Of a DNA stretch of 64,000 nucleotides, positions 26,555 to 37,052 are shown one piece after another (position 1 is the stretch's first letter; each line of letters starts with the position of its first letter). The DNA is taken from assembly GCF_900604315.1 (NCBI RefSeq), contig NZ_LR026978.1, positions 3,482,013 through 3,546,012 on the forward strand, written 5' to 3'. The stretch comes from [Erwinia] mediterraneensis (GTDB lineage: Bacteria > Pseudomonadota > Gammaproteobacteria > Enterobacterales > Enterobacteriaceae). Under the pieces are notes generated by a model that saw nothing but the letters and a program-made list of their open reading frames with translations, was not told where the DNA came from and searched no databases. The position numbers and the translations under genes are program-made.

Positions 26555-28183
26555 ATGTCGAGATTATTCCCTGCGCTGTTGCTTGCCCTCGGCGTTTTTA
26601 CTGCGCCTGCCTGGTCTGCGCCTGCTGGCGATATCCGTCAGACGGGTTTTATCTACTGTGTTAATGGCGTAATGAATACCTTTAATCCGCAGATGGCGAG
26701 CAGCGGACTGGCGGTCGATACGCTGGCGGCGCAACTCTATGACCGCCTGCTGGATGTCGATCCCTATACCTATCGTCTGATCCCCGATCTCGCCAGAAGC
26801 TGGGAAGTACGTGACAACGGGGCCACGTACCGGTTTCATCTGCGCCATCAGGTCGCTTACCAGCACACCAACTGGTTTACCCCGACGCGCACCATGAATG
26901 CGGATGATGTGGTCTTTAGTTTTGCCCGCATGTTTGACCGCAAGCACCCCTGGCATAGCGTGAACGGCGGCAGCTATCCCTATTTTGATAGCCTGCAGTT
27001 TGCTGAAGCGGTGCAGAGCGTGCGCAAGATCGATCGCGATACGGTCGAAATCCGCCTGAACAGCCCGGACGCCTCTTTTCTCTGGCATCTGGCGACCCAC
27101 TACGCGCCGGTTTTATCGAAAGAGTACGCTGACCAACTGAGCGCGAAAGGCCAACAGGAGCGGCTGGACCGGGAACCGGTGGGCACCGGCCCCTTCCAGC
27201 TGAGTGAATATCGCGCCAGCCAGTATATTCGCCTCGCGCGCAATCCGCGTTACTGGAAAGGGGTGCCGCGCCTGCAGCAGGTCGTCATCGATATGGGTGC
27301 CGGAGGCACCGGACGCCTCTCCAAGCTGTTAACCGGCGAATGCGACGTACTGGCTTACCCTTCCGCCAGCCAGCTCTCCATCTTGCGCGACGATCCGCGT
27401 CTGCGTATGACGCTGCGTCCCGGCATGAACATCGCCTATCTGGCTTTTAATACGCGCAAACCGCCGCTCGACCGTCCGCAGGTACGTCACGCGCTGTCGC
27501 TGGCGATCAACAATGAGCGCCTGATGGAGTCTATTTATTACGGCACCGCAGAAACCGCTGCCTCCGTGCTGCCGCGCGCTTCCTGGGCCTATGACAGGGA
27601 TGCCCGTGTTACCGCCTACGATCCACGTCGCGCGCGTGAGGCGCTGAATGAACTGGGCCTCGGCAAACTTCAGCTGCGCATGCTGGTGCCAGCCGCCTCG
27701 CAATCCTGGAACCCCAGCCCGCTGAAAACGGCGGAACTGATTCAGGCCGATCTGGCGCAGATTGGCGTGCAGGTGACCATCGTGCCGGTAGATGGCCGCT
27801 TTCAGGAAGCGCAGCTGATGGCGATGAACCATGACCTGACGCTTGCCGGCTGGGCGACCGACAGTAACGACCCGGACAGCTTCTTTCGTCCGCTGTTAAG
27901 TTGCGCCGCTATCCATTCGCAAACCAATTATGCCCACTGGTGTTTTCCTGCCTTCGACGAAGTGCTGCAAAAGGCGCTGCTGTCGCAGCAGCTGTCGGCA
28001 CGTATCGACAGCTATAACCACGCCCAGCGCATTCTGGCGCAGGAGTTGCCGGTGCTGCCACTGGCCTCGTCGCTGCGTCTGCAGGCTTACCGCCACGATA
28101 TTAAAGGCCTGGTGCTCAGCCCCTTTGGTAACGCCTCGTTTGCCGGGGTCTACCGTGATGAGAGTGAGGAAGCGCAACCGTGA
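26555..28183 (+). CDS. sapA: SapA, periplasmic peptide-binding protein
   Basis: 542 residues from ATG 26555, chosen because it begins a signal peptide ([22 protein letters not shown]); a 14-codon longer frame lacks one. It is an SBP_bac_5 family binding protein with the Cys-containing [16 protein letters not shown] entry. SapA binds cationic antimicrobial peptides, and heme in some pathogens, for import by SapBCDF. First gene of a tight five-gene operon. Confidence 0.94.
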   Translation: MSRLFPALLLALGVFTAPAWSAPAGDIRQTGFIYCVNGVMNTFNPQMASSGLAVDTLAAQLYDRLLDVDPYTYRLIPDLARSWEVRDNGATYRFHLRHQVAYQHTNWFTPTRTMNADDVVFSFARMFDRKHPWHSVNGGSYPYFDSLQFAEAVQSVRKIDRDTVEIRLNSPDASFLWHLATHYAPVLSKEYADQLSAKGQQERLDREPVGTGPFQLSEYRASQYIRLARNPRYWKGVPRLQQVVIDMGAGGTGRLSKLLTGECDVLAYPSASQLSILRDDPRLRMTLRPGMNIAYLAFNTRKPPLDRPQVRHALSLAINNERLMESIYYGTAETAASVLPRASWAYDRDARVTAYDPRRAREALNELGLGKLQLRMLVPAASQSWNPSPLKTAELIQADLAQIGVQVTIVPVDGRFQEAQLMAMNHDLTLAGWATDSNDPDSFFRPLLSCAAIHSQTNYAHWCFPAFDEVLQKALLSQQLSARIDSYNHAQRILAQELPVLPLASSLRLQAYRHDIKGLVLSPFGNASFAGVYRDESEEAQP

Positions 28184-29145
28184 TTATCTATATTTTGCGT
28201 CGTCTGTTGCTGCTGGTGGTCACGCTGTTGCTGCTGTCACTGGTGAGCTTCAGCCTGAGCTACTATACCCCTAATGCGCCGCTGCAGGGGGCTTCATTGC
28301 TGGATGCCTGGTGGTTCTGGTTTAAAGGGATGCTGCAACTCGACTTTGGCGTCTCCAGCACCAATGGTCAGGCGATCCGTCTCCAGCTGCGCGAAGTGTT
28401 TCCCGCCACGCTGGAGCTCTGTCTGCTGGCGTTTGCGCTGGCACTGCTGCTGGGTATCCCGCTCGGGATCTGCGCAGGGGTAATGCGCAATAAGTGGCCG
28501 GACAAGGCGATCAGCGCGTTGGCGCTGCTCGGCTTCTCGATGCCGGTATTCTGGCTGGCGCTGCTGTTAACGCTGTTTTTCTCTCTGACGCTGGGCTGGC
28601 TACCGGTCTCCGGTCGTTTCGACCTGCTCTATCCGGTAAAAAATATCACTGGCTTCGCGTTGATCGACGCCTGGATGAACCGCTCGCCCTGGCGTGATGA
28701 AATGCTGATCAGCACCCTCACCCATATGATTCTGCCGGTGCTTACTCTGGCTGTTGCCCCTACTACCGAGGTAATCCGCCTGCTGCGTAACAGCACCAGC
28801 GAGGTGATGGACAGAAATTATATCAAGGCTGCCGCCACGCGCGGGCTGTCGCGTCTGACCGTCATCCGCCGTCATGTGCTGCATAATGCGCTGCCGCCGG
28901 TGATCCCGCGCCTCGGCCTGCAGTTTTCCACCATGCTGACGCTGGCGATGATCACCGAAGTGGTGTTCAACTGGCCGGGACTGGGGCGCTGGCTGATTAA
29001 CGCCATTCGCCAGCAGGATTACGCGGCGATTTCCGCCGGAGTGATGGTGATCGGCGGACTGGTGATTCTGGTCAATGTGATTTCCGATATCGTCGGCGCG
29101 GCCATGAACCCGCTGATCCACAAGGAGTGGTATGCGCTCCGATAA
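28180..29145 (+). CDS. sapB: SapB, ABC transporter permease
   Basis: 321 residues, about six membrane helices, with the permease EAA-type loop ([22 protein letters not shown] near residues 209-230) that contacts the ATPases. The start is GTG at 28180 overlapping the sapA stop by four bases; the frame is tightly coupled. Pairs with SapC to form the channel. Confidence 0.94.
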   Translation: MIIYILRRLLLLVVTLLLLSLVSFSLSYYTPNAPLQGASLLDAWWFWFKGMLQLDFGVSSTNGQAIRLQLREVFPATLELCLLAFALALLLGIPLGICAGVMRNKWPDKAISALALLGFSMPVFWLALLLTLFFSLTLGWLPVSGRFDLLYPVKNITGFALIDAWMNRSPWRDEMLISTLTHMILPVLTLAVAPTTEVIRLLRNSTSEVMDRNYIKAAATRGLSRLTVIRRHVLHNALPPVIPRLGLQFSTMLTLAMITEVVFNWPGLGRWLINAIRQQDYAAISAGVMVIGGLVILVNVISDIVGAAMNPLIHKEWYALR

Positions 29146-30022
29146 TATTTACGACGAGAAGCGCTCGCCAGGCGCCTTCCTGCGCACCTGGCGTCAGTTC
29201 TACCCTGATGCCCAGGCGATGGTCGGCCTGTACGGTTTTGCGGCGCTGCTGTTGCTCTGTCTGTTTGGCAGCCTGCTGGCGCCTTATAATATCGATCAGC
29301 AATTCCTTGGCTATCAACTGCTGCCGCCCTCCTGGTCGCGTTACGGTGATGTCTCCTTCTTTCTCGGCACCGACGATCTCGGGCGCGATGTGATGAGCCG
29401 TCTGCTGAGCGGCGTTGCTCCAACGGTGGGCTCGGCGCTACTGGTCACCTTTTTTTCCGTGCTCTGTGCGCTGGTGCCCGGCATCCTGGCGGGCATGACC
29501 CATGGCCTGCGCTCGGCGGTGTTGAACCATGTGCTGGATACCCTGCTCTCGATCCCCTCGCTGCTGCTGGCGATTATTGTGGTGGCCTTTATGGGTCCAA
29601 GTCTGGGCCATGCGATGCTGGCGGTTTGGCTGGCGCTGATGCCGCGTCTGGTGCGCGCCATCTACACCGCCGTGCATGACGAGCTGAAAAAAGAGTATGT
29701 GGTGGCAGCGCGCCTGGATGGCGCCAGTAATGTGAATATCCTCTGGTCGGCGATCCTGCCTAACGTGCTACCCTTGCTGGTCAGTGAAGTGACGCGCGCG
29801 CTGTCGATGGCCATTCTCGATATTGCGGCGCTGGGCTTTCTTGACCTGGGCGCGCAGCTCCCCTCGCCGGAATGGGGCGCGATGCTGGGCGACGCGCTGG
29901 AGCTGATCTATGTGGCCCCCTGGACGGTAATGTTGCCCGGGGCTGCGCTGATGATCAGCGTACTGATTGTTAACCTGCTGGGTGACGGCATCCGCCGCGC
30001 CATCAAAGCGGGAGTAGAATAA
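29132..30022 (+). CDS. sapC: SapC, ABC transporter permease
   Basis: 296 residues of the DppC/OppC type: an N-terminal helix, the [18 protein letters not shown] motif near residue 72 and the EAA loop [20 protein letters not shown] near 188. It overlaps sapB by 14 bases and sapD by one base. Confidence 0.95.
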   Translation: MRSDNIYDEKRSPGAFLRTWRQFYPDAQAMVGLYGFAALLLLCLFGSLLAPYNIDQQFLGYQLLPPSWSRYGDVSFFLGTDDLGRDVMSRLLSGVAPTVGSALLVTFFSVLCALVPGILAGMTHGLRSAVLNHVLDTLLSIPSLLLAIIVVAFMGPSLGHAMLAVWLALMPRLVRAIYTAVHDELKKEYVVAARLDGASNVNILWSAILPNVLPLLVSEVTRALSMAILDIAALGFLDLGAQLPSPEWGAMLGDALELIYVAPWTVMLPGAALMISVLIVNLLGDGIRRAIKAGVE

Positions 30023-31017
30023 TGCCGTTACTTGATATCCGTAATCTGACTATCGAATTTATGACTGCCGAAGGGCCGGTAAAAGCGGTTGATCGCGTGA
30101 ATCTGACGCTGGCCGAAGGCGAATTTCGCGGTCTGGTCGGCGAGTCGGGCTCAGGCAAAAGTCTGGTGGCGAAAGCGATTTGTGGCGTCACCAACGACAA
30201 CTGGCGCGTCTCCGCCGATCGGATGCGCTTTAACGATATTGACCTGCTGCGTCTGTCGCCGCGTGAACGTCGGCGCATTATCGGTCACCATGTGTCGATG
30301 ATTTTTCAGGAGCCGCAGTCCTGTCTCGATCCGTCGGAAAGCATTGGCCGCCAGCTGATGCAGGCGATCCCCGGCTGGACAGTGAAAGGCCACTGGTATC
30401 GCCGCCTGTGGTTCTGGCGCAAGGCGCGCGCCATTGAGCTGCTGCACCGGGTCGGAATTAAAGATCATAAAGATATTATGCGCAGCTTCCCCTACGAACT
30501 CACCGAGGGGGAATGCCAGAAGGTGATGATTGCCATTGCGCTGGCCAATCAGCCGCGCCTGCTAATCGCCGATGAGCCAACCAACGCCATGGAACCGACC
30601 ACCCAGGCGCAGATCTTTCGTTTGCTGAGACGCCTTAATCAGAACAATAACACCACGATTCTGTTAATCAGCCATGATCTACGCACCCTGAGCCAGTGGG
30701 CCGACCGCATCAACGTGATGTATTGCGGTCAGACGGTGGAAACCGCGCTCAGCGAAGAGCTGATGACCACGCCGCATCATCCTTACACCCAGGCGCTGAT
30801 CCGCGCGATGCCCGATTTTGGCCGCGCATTGCCGCATAAAAGCCGTCTGAATACTCTTTCCGGCGCGATTCCCTCGCTGGAACATCTGCCAATTGGCTGT
30901 CGCCTGGGCCCGCGCTGCCCTTACGCACAGCGTAAATGTGTGGAGACGCCGCGTCTGGATGGCGGCAAGTCTCACCTTTTTGCCTGCCACTTCCCGCTGA
31001 ATATGGAGAGTAAATAG
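30022..31017 (+). CDS. sapD: SapD, ABC transporter ATPase
   Basis: 331 residues. Walker [13 protein letters not shown] near residue 40, Walker [13 protein letters not shown] near 182, and the C-terminal oligopeptide-transporter domain with cysteines near 293, 299, 306 and 317 ([15 protein letters not shown]). The ABC signature reads LTEGE instead of LSGGQ, as in E. coli SapD, so this site is naturally degenerate. SapD is also known to influence Trk potassium uptake in E. coli. Confidence 0.95.
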   Translation: MPLLDIRNLTIEFMTAEGPVKAVDRVNLTLAEGEFRGLVGESGSGKSLVAKAICGVTNDNWRVSADRMRFNDIDLLRLSPRERRRIIGHHVSMIFQEPQSCLDPSESIGRQLMQAIPGWTVKGHWYRRLWFWRKARAIELLHRVGIKDHKDIMRSFPYELTEGECQKVMIAIALANQPRLLIADEPTNAMEPTTQAQIFRLLRRLNQNNNTTILLISHDLRTLSQWADRINVMYCGQTVETALSEELMTTPHHPYTQALIRAMPDFGRALPHKSRLNTLSGAIPSLEHLPIGCRLGPRCPYAQRKCVETPRLDGGKSHLFACHFPLNMESK

Positions 31018-31019
31018 TC

Positions 31020-31838
31020 ATGGAAACCCTGCTGGAAGTGCGCAACCTGAGTAAAACCTTTCGCTACCGCACCGGGCTGTTTCGCCGTCAGCATGTGGAG
31101 GCGGTGCGAGATGTCAGCTTTACCCTGCGGGAAAAGCAGACGCTGGCGATTATCGGGGAAAACGGCTCGGGCAAATCGACCCTGGCGAAAATGCTCAGCG
31201 GCATGATGGCCCCTACCGCCGGAGAAATTATCATCGACGACCATCCGCTCAGCTTTGGTGATTACCGCTATCGCAGCCAGCGCATCCGCATGATTTTTCA
31301 GGATCCCTCTACTTCCCTCAATCCGCGCCAGCGCGTCAGTCAGATCCTCGATTTTCCGCTGCGCCTGAATACCGATCTGGATGCCAGCGCCCGCGAGAAA
31401 CGCATTATCACCACCCTGCGCCAGGTGGGTCTGCTGCGCGATCACGCCAGTTACTATCCGCATATGCTGGCACCCGGACAGAAACAGCGTCTTGGTCTGG
31501 CGCGTGCGCTGATCCTGCAGCCCAGGGTGATTGTAGCGGATGAAGCTCTCGCCTCGCTGGATATGACCATGCGTTCGCAACTGGTGAACCTGATGCTGGA
31601 ACTGCAGGAGCAGCACGGGATCGCCTATATTTATGTTACCCAGCATATAGGTATGATGAAGCATATCAGCGATCAGGTGCTGGTGATGCATCAGGGCGAG
31701 GTGGTCGAACGCGGCGGTACGGCGGATGTTTTCGCCTCACCGCTGCATGATTTGACGAAACGGCTGATTGCCAGCCATTTTGGTGAAGCGCTGACCGCTG
31801 AAGCCTGGCGGGTAAGCGGCAATTCACGCCTCAGCTAG
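31020..31838 (+). CDS. sapF: SapF, ABC transporter ATPase
   Basis: 272 residues. Walker A GENGSGKSTLAK near 46, signature LAPGQKQRLGLARAL near 158, Walker B VIVADEALASLD. It starts two bases after sapD and ends the operon; fabI has its own promoter 40 bases on. Confidence 0.95.
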   Translation: METLLEVRNLSKTFRYRTGLFRRQHVEAVRDVSFTLREKQTLAIIGENGSGKSTLAKMLSGMMAPTAGEIIIDDHPLSFGDYRYRSQRIRMIFQDPSTSLNPRQRVSQILDFPLRLNTDLDASAREKRIITTLRQVGLLRDHASYYPHMLAPGQKQRLGLARALILQPRVIVADEALASLDMTMRSQLVNLMLELQEQHGIAYIYVTQHIGMMKHISDQVLVMHQGEVVERGGTADVFASPLHDLTKRLIASHFGEALTAEAWRVSGNSRLS

Positions 31839-31877
31839 CGGAATTCGCCGCCTGTTTTACCCGAATTCAGCGAGACG

Positions 31878-31886
31878 TGTTAGAAT
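31878..31886 (+). promoter_or_regulatory. Extended -10 promoter of fabI
   Basis: TGTTAGAAT matches the extended -10 form TGnTAnAAT, about 80 bases before the fabI start. TTTACC at 31856-31861 could be a -35 but the 19-base spacing is long. Confidence 0.4.
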
Positions 31887-31964
31887 CGCCACGTCTATTA
31901 ACGTCGGTCGTTTACTTTTTAATCATCACGACCGCCAACTACAGTGACCATAAGGATTACAGCT

Positions 31965-32753
31965 ATGGGTTTTCTTTCCGGTAAGCGCATTCTGATTACT
32001 GGCGTTGCCAGTAAACTCTCCATTGCCTGGGGTATTGCACAGGCAATGCATAAACAGGGCGCAGAGCTGGCTTTCACCTACCAGAACGACAAATTAAAAG
32101 GTCGTGTGGAAGAGTTTGCTAAAGAATTGGGTTCAGACATTATTCTGCCTTGCGATGTGGCTGAAGATGAGAGCATCAAAGCGCTTTTCTCTGAACTGGC
32201 AAAAACCTGGCCAAAATTTGACGGTTTTGTTCACTCCATCGGTTTCGCCCCGGGCGATCAGCTGGATGGCGACTATGTGAATGCCGTAACCCGTGAAGGT
32301 TTTAAAATCGCTCACGACATCAGCGCCTACAGCTTTGTGGCAATGGCGAAAGAGTGCCGTGCGATGCTGAATCCGGGTGCCGCCCTGCTGACCCTGTCTT
32401 ACCTGGGTGCTGAGCGTGCTATCCCGAACTATAACGTCATGGGTCTGGCAAAAGCCTCGCTCGAAGCGAACGTACGTTATATGGCGAACGCGATGGGTCC
32501 TGAAGGCGTGCGTGTAAATGCCGTTTCTGCCGGTCCGATCCGTACCCTGGCGGCATCGGGCATCAAAGATTTCCGTAAAATGCTGGCCCACTGCGAAGCG
32601 GTTACGCCGATCCGTCGCACTGTGACCATCGAAGATGTGGGTAACTCCGCAGCCTTCCTGGTGTCTGATCTTGCGGGCGGTATCACCGGCGAAGTGGTTC
32701 ACGTTGATGGCGGCTTCAGCATCGCCGCAATGAACGAACTGGAACTGAAATAA
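31965..32753 (+). CDS. fabI: Enoyl-[acyl-carrier-protein] reductase FabI
   Basis: 262 residues from ATG 31965 ([17 protein letters not shown]) behind TAAGGA. Short-chain reductase fold with Tyr146, catalytic Tyr156 and Lys163 ([19 protein letters not shown]). It performs the last NADH-dependent reduction of each fatty-acid elongation cycle. Gly93 (SIGFAPG), the residue altered in classical triclosan-resistant mutants of E. coli, is the wild-type Gly. Fatty-acyl-ACP made here is the likely precursor pool for the RpfF enzyme further right (inference). Confidence 0.97.
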   Translation: MGFLSGKRILITGVASKLSIAWGIAQAMHKQGAELAFTYQNDKLKGRVEEFAKELGSDIILPCDVAEDESIKALFSELAKTWPKFDGFVHSIGFAPGDQLDGDYVNAVTREGFKIAHDISAYSFVAMAKECRAMLNPGAALLTLSYLGAERAIPNYNVMGLAKASLEANVRYMANAMGPEGVRVNAVSAGPIRTLAASGIKDFRKMLAHCEAVTPIRRTVTIEDVGNSAAFLVSDLAGGITGEVVHVDGGFSIAAMNELELK

Positions 32754-32760
32754 GTTCTCC

Positions 32761-32794
32761 GGGCGGGCCTGACGGCTCGCCCTTCTCTTTTTTT
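32761..32794 (+). terminator. Intrinsic terminator of fabI
   Basis: GGGCGGGCC, a TGAC loop and GGCTCGCCC (one mismatch) followed by a T-rich tract ending at 32794. Confidence 0.85.
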
Positions 32795-32961
32795 GCCCCG
32801 CTCCCATTCTCGTCTCGTTATAGCTCAACGCTATTAATTATCACCGATCATTCTTTTGCCCTGCTGCGCCCTTCGGCGACGATAAGCAAGCGCTTCGCAT
32901 CAGGCTGCATTTCAGATTACTTCTGTGTGCGCCGTGCCAGTCATTTGCAAAAGGAATCACT

Positions 32962-34116
32962 ATGGATCAACGCCGTTACCCCGGCCATAGCCACTGGTTT
33001 TATGAAAGCCAGGCCAGTCCCCGCGCTTCGCAGACTGCGCCGCTGGTCCCCGCTGCGGCAGAGGTTGACGATCGTTTCCTGCTTGGCCTGGGTCAGGAGA
33101 CCAGCGTGCCCGCGTCGCTGCTTGAGGCCAGTGAGCCTGTTCTGCAGATGGCGCGCGAGCTGAGCCAGCGCCTGCTTCCTGATGCCCTGAGCACTGACCT
33201 GCTGCATACGCTGACGCTCTATGATCGCCTCAGTGTCGCGCTGACGGTGGCTCAGGTGGCGGGCGTGCAACGTCTGTGTAATCACTATGCGGCGCGTCTT
33301 AACCCGTTGCCCGGACCGGATTCATCGCGAGAGAGCAATAACCGTCTGACGCAAATCACCCAGTACACGCGCCAGCTGGCGACGCAGCCCGAGCTGATCA
33401 CCCCGGAAGCGCTGGCGGCGTTGGATGCGGTAGGACTGAGTGAACCGGATATCGTTACCCTGAATCAGCTGATCGGTTTCGTCTGCTATCAGGCGCGCGT
33501 GGTGGCCGGTTTGCAGGCGTTGATGGGATTCCCGGTACGCTGGCTGCCGGGAATGGCAACCCCGCCCGATGCTGACAGTGCGGCCTTTGCCGTCTCAACA
33601 GAGTGGCAGCCCGCCATCAGGCCAGTAGAGTTGCGCTATGCCAGTAGCGAACAGCTGGCGGCGATCACCTTTTGTCAGGCGCTGCCCGCGCTGCAGGATG
33701 CGATCTGGCTGCTGGCGCAGGATGCCGTAGCGCTTTACGGCTGGGCGCAATTGCAGTTATGGCTGGCGCAGCAGCATACGTCGCCCTTCATGGCACTGGC
33801 GCAGGCGGTAAGCGCGCGCATTAATGGCAGCGCACGCTGTTTTCAGCACTGTCAGGGGGAAATGCGCACCGCCCTGCTGGCCGGTGTCGATCAGGCAGCC
33901 GCGAATCTGAGTGATCGGGAATCTGCCACGGTGATCATGCTGGCGGCACAGATGACGCGTGCGCCTGAGCGCCTGAGCGCCGCCCAGCTGCAACCGCTGA
34001 CCGACGCTGGCTGGTCGCAGGCAGACTGCTTTGCACTGATACAGACAGTGGCACTGGCGAACTGGAATAACCGTCTGTTTGCGGCGTTAAGCAAACAGCC
34101 TCAGTCAGCAAGATGA
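32962..34116 (+). CDS. yciW: YciW, CMD/AhpD-like protein
   Basis: 384 residues, related to the carboxymuconolactone decarboxylase/AhpD peroxidase group by the two similar segments LTTLNQLIGFVCYQARVV-type near 170 and ESATVIMLAAQM near 315, but the CxxC redox motif of active AhpD is not present. N-terminus MDQRRYPGHSHWFYES resembles E. coli YciW, which lies next to fabI there as here. In E. coli yciW belongs to the CysB regulon and affects cysteine metabolism; its reaction is unknown. An AAAGGAA ribosome site precedes the ATG. The 3' end overlaps the convergent LysR gene by 16 bases. Confidence 0.85.
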   Translation: MDQRRYPGHSHWFYESQASPRASQTAPLVPAAAEVDDRFLLGLGQETSVPASLLEASEPVLQMARELSQRLLPDALSTDLLHTLTLYDRLSVALTVAQVAGVQRLCNHYAARLNPLPGPDSSRESNNRLTQITQYTRQLATQPELITPEALAALDAVGLSEPDIVTLNQLIGFVCYQARVVAGLQALMGFPVRWLPGMATPPDADSAAFAVSTEWQPAIRPVELRYASSEQLAAITFCQALPALQDAIWLLAQDAVALYGWAQLQLWLAQQHTSPFMALAQAVSARINGSARCFQHCQGEMRTALLAGVDQAAANLSDRESATVIMLAAQMTRAPERLSAAQLQPLTDAGWSQADCFALIQTVALANWNNRLFAALSKQPQSAR

Positions 34117-34997
34117 CCCCGGGCCTCGTCGAAAAAGTGCTGTGACAGCGGCGTTGCCTTGCCCGGTTCGGCAATCACCAGCGCCGCCTGACGCGCCATG
34201 CCGGGGACATCAATCATGCGCTGCTGTAATTTTTGCAGTAATTCCGGCTGCAGATGTCCTACGGGCCCCACCAGCACCCCTAATCCTGCCTGTGCGCTCT
34301 GCAACAACTCCAGAATCGAGGCGCTTTCAACAATTACCCGCGGCGTAATGTTCGCTTCCCGAAACGCACTGTCGAGGTAACGGCGGAAATAACGCGTGGG
34401 TTCGGCCAGACAGAGCGGCAACGTGGCCAGCGCGGCGAGTGTCAGCCTGTTTTCCTGCACCAGTTCAGGGAAGTAATCCGGGTTAAAGAGGGCTTCGACG
34501 CCGCGATCCGCCAGAAGAGAGGTCTGGAAATGCAGTTCCCGCAGCGTCGCCATTTCAAAAAAGCCGATGCCGACATCTACGGTATGGCTGTTCAGCGCCT
34601 CAAGCAGTTGATCGGCACTCAGCACTGAAATGCGGTAATCGAGCTGCGGATAACGCAACGCAACGGCCTTCAGCAACCCGGGCAGTGAGACGCTGCATTG
34701 CGGCATCACCCCCAGCCTCAGGGTACCGTTGACGCCATGCTTCAGGGATTCCACTTCCAGTTTCAGCCCCTGATAGACCGAAACGATCTCCCGGGCCCAT
34801 GCCAGTACGCGCTCGCCTTCCGGGGTGAAACCGGCAAAGTTATTGCTGCGGTTGATTAAAGAGAGCCCCAGTTCGCCTTCCAGATTCTTCAGGCGCATGG
34901 AGAGCGTCGGCTGACTGACGAAACTGGCTTCCGCAGCACGACCAAAGTGGCGCTCACGCTCAAGGTTACACAGGTAAATAAGTTGCTTAATGTCCAT
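34101..34997 (-). CDS. LysR-family transcriptional regulator
   Basis: 298 residues. Winged helix-turn-helix at 1-60 (FGRAAEASFVSQPTLSMRLKNLE) and a periplasmic-binding-type effector domain from about 90. The target cannot be named from sequence: neither neighbour is divergently oriented. A perfect palindrome at 35022-35034, 25 bases upstream of its ATG, could be its own operator. This gene marks the left edge of the block that separates yciW from rnb. Confidence 0.9.
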   Translation of the reverse strand: MDIKQLIYLCNLERERHFGRAAEASFVSQPTLSMRLKNLEGELGLSLINRSNNFAGFTPEGERVLAWAREIVSVYQGLKLEVESLKHGVNGTLRLGVMPQCSVSLPGLLKAVALRYPQLDYRISVLSADQLLEALNSHTVDVGIGFFEMATLRELHFQTSLLADRGVEALFNPDYFPELVQENRLTLAALATLPLCLAEPTRYFRRYLDSAFREANITPRVIVESASILELLQSAQAGLGVLVGPVGHLQPELLQKLQQRMIDVPGMARQAALVIAEPGKATPLSQHFFDEARGHLAD

Positions 34998-35021
34998 TAT
35001 CTTTTATATTCAGTAAGTTAT

Positions 35022-35034
35022 ATTCAAATTGAAT
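35022..35034. promoter_or_regulatory. Palindrome upstream of the LysR gene
   Basis: ATTCAAATTGAAT is a perfect inverted repeat around one base, with the T-N11-A form typical of LysR-type operators, placed for autoregulation. The remainder of 34998-35257 is AT-rich and holds no supported gene. Confidence 0.4.
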
Positions 35035-35257
35035 CAGGGAAATAAAAACAGGTACTTATCCGTGTACTCAATGTGAATCTGTCTGTTTTTCAGATAATGT
35101 CACATCTGCCAGGACTAATCTTACCCGAAACCGTTATGAAGCGCCTTTTCCATTTAAGCGGCCCTGGAGGGGGTAAATAACGCACTGAGCGCATAGCTTG
35201 TTGATTAAAGATTCTGGCAGCAGAAGAAAGTCGCAAAGGGTCAAATTTTAATCAGTG

Positions 35258-35294
35258 CGCCTTCCCGGTGCGTCAGCTTAGCGCCGGGAAGGCG
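35258..35294 (-). terminator. Hairpin after the acyltransferase gene
   Basis: CGCCTTCCCGG (35258-35268) pairs perfectly with CCGGGAAGGCG (35284-35294); loop 15 bases. It lies just after the stop at 35308 on the minus strand but has no T tract, so it may be a processing or Rho-type end instead of a classical terminator. Confidence 0.45.
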
Positions 35295-35307
35295 GGTAAA
35301 CAGCCTG

Positions 35308-36291
35308 TTATAAATGCTCATGAGATCTGTCAGGCGACGGCACGCTTTTTACCGGGAATTCCAGCACTTTTCTGATTAACCACTCTGCATTTGAGCGGGT
35401 AATTAACAGGACGACAAACAAAGCTATCACGATGGAGAACGCTAATAATCCCCTCTGCCCCATAAAATCCTCAAGCGTGGGTCGCGCCTGAGCGAAAACC
35501 AGGACAACAAAGCCATGAAGCAGGTAAACAGATAATGACCGGGCTCCAATATCAGACAGAAAACCCTGTTTATTACGTAGCAGGGTAAGTAAGGAAATAA
35601 TCAGGCAAAAGGATGACAGCGTAGCGAAAAGCCTTAACCCGACCCCCTGTAAAAAAGAATACTCCATATCCACAAAGGTATACGACCCAAACCACAGCCT
35701 GTAATCAATGGAAAAATACAGGGTTATTATCAGGCTGAGAATGGCTGACCACAGAGAAGGTAATTTCAGCCGGCGCAAGAGTGGCGCGTTGATTTTATAC
35801 AACGCCCCGGCAATAAAGAATGGCAGAAAATTCAGGGTCCTTAACCATGAAAAATCATAGCTTGATATTGATGCGGCACCAGCAACCAGCGCTATCAGTA
35901 AAGAAGATAACAGAACAATCCCTGATATGCCAAAAATGCCTGTAATAATATAAAAGCAGGCTAATGACAGAAGAAACCACATTAACCAATAGGGTTTGGT
36001 TAATGCAGTCTGGATATCCATCGTGTGATCAAGAACAAAGTACAGGCTGTACAGGAACTGAAATATTATGTAGAGGAAAATGATTTGTACGCTTCGCAAC
36101 AGCCACTTTTCCCGCTTGAAAAGCGCGCCTGCCAGAAAGATAAAAGCTGGCATATGAATCATATAAATCCCTTCCATGATATGGTGGCTGATCTTCCACT
36201 CCCAGCCATTTTCAGACTCCATAAAATGGCCCAGCACAACAAAGATAATCATCAGGCCTTTCGCATTATCAATCAGGTAATTACGTTCCAT
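35308..36291 (-). CDS. Membrane acyltransferase (acyltransferase 3 / fucose O-acetylase-like)
   Basis: 327 residues from ATG 36291, which has AGGGA upstream and gives the usual N-terminus MERNYLIDNAKGLMIIFVVL; a longer frame to 36375 crosses the CRP site. About ten membrane helices and the early conserved histidine (VVLGHF, near 25) mark the acyltransferase 3 superfamily, which O-acetylates surface sugars. Codon use is more AT-rich than the core genes. Together with the GT17 gene 1.5 kb away it suggests surface-polysaccharide decoration; substrate unknown. Confidence 0.85.
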   Translation of the reverse strand: MERNYLIDNAKGLMIIFVVLGHFMESENGWEWKISHHIMEGIYMIHMPAFIFLAGALFKREKWLLRSVQIIFLYIIFQFLYSLYFVLDHTMDIQTALTKPYWLMWFLLSLACFYIITGIFGISGIVLLSSLLIALVAGAASISSYDFSWLRTLNFLPFFIAGALYKINAPLLRRLKLPSLWSAILSLIITLYFSIDYRLWFGSYTFVDMEYSFLQGVGLRLFATLSSFCLIISLLTLLRNKQGFLSDIGARSLSVYLLHGFVVLVFAQARPTLEDFMGQRGLLAFSIVIALFVVLLITRSNAEWLIRKVLEFPVKSVPSPDRSHEHL

Positions 36292-36360
36292 CCGATCCCT
36301 ACCAGCAAAATATATGACAATAGCAGCTGACGGATGGAATGATATATGGAGCGAGGATAA

Positions 36361-36376
36361 TGTGACGAAAGTCACA
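36361..36376. promoter_or_regulatory. Perfect CRP site upstream of the acyltransferase gene
   Basis: TGTGA-CGAAAG-TCACA matches both CRP half sites exactly; centre 77 bases upstream of the start codon at 36291. A glucose-dependent switch of the acyltransferase is inferred. Confidence 0.75.
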
Positions 36377-36937
36377 TCCTGATGCTGGCAGATTTTATCA
36401 CCCTGATGATACTGGCGACCTTATTACCCTGTTGCGACAGCTTATTTCCTCTGCTGAATCCCGGCTTACTTTAATTATTAAAAAGCCACAGCATGGCCAG
36501 TCTCGCTGATGCAATCAGGCCACAGGCTGTGGCTGATTAAAAGCTACGGCTTCAGGTGCCTCCCGATGAGTGGTTAAATGGCCAAACCTGCTCACGCCTG
36601 ATACACACAGCCTGGGAAAAAATGACCATTGCGCCCCTCCGCTCAGAGGGATTAGCCGCAACAGCATTACTATAGTAACCATTCAGCGCTGGAAAATAGT
36701 TGGTTATCCCATTTGTCATTTTTCAGGATTAATACCTTACCGCCGTACCAGTCAGAAATTTTATTGCGCATCAGAATCGCGTTGCGCCTTATAAAATACG
36801 CGGATCTGTTTGCGTCAGGTTTATCAGAATAAGCGCCAGCTGCCTTGCACGGTTTGCCGCGGGATGCGATGAGTAAAGGGGAAGACAGCAGCAGACCGAC
36901 CCGTCTGTATGCTGCTCCCGACAAGAGTGACACTGCA
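36377..36937. other. AT-rich interval without a supported gene
   Basis: No ORF here has both a ribosome site and plausible composition. A long hairpin lies at 36484-36534 (AGCCACAGC with GCTGTGGCT, plus inner GGCC/GGCC). A 30-codon frame at 36869-36961 (MSKGEDSSRPTRLY...) is open but its ribosome site is weak. Confidence 0.5.
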
Positions 36938-37052
36938 AAGCCGTTATGCGTGACGGCTTGACGGTGCACTTTTGCACCAGAGCGCACTGCGGTGCGTAAA
37001 TTCCACTGATACATCCTGTTTAGCCCCGACAGTAATGTCCGGGGCTTTTTTT
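36938..37052 (+). ncRNA. Candidate structured RNA with intrinsic terminator
   Basis: Four consecutive hairpins: AAGCCGT/ACGGCTT (36938-36959), GGTGCA-CTTT-TGCACC (36963-36978), CGCAC-TGCG-GTGCG (36983-36996) and a terminator AGCCCCG/CGGGGCT with a seven-T tract (37022-37052). The T tract fixes the plus strand. No gene ends before this terminator, so it should close a small RNA or an mRNA with a very short ORF. The 5' end and any function are unknown; I do not recognise the sequence. Confidence 0.45.
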
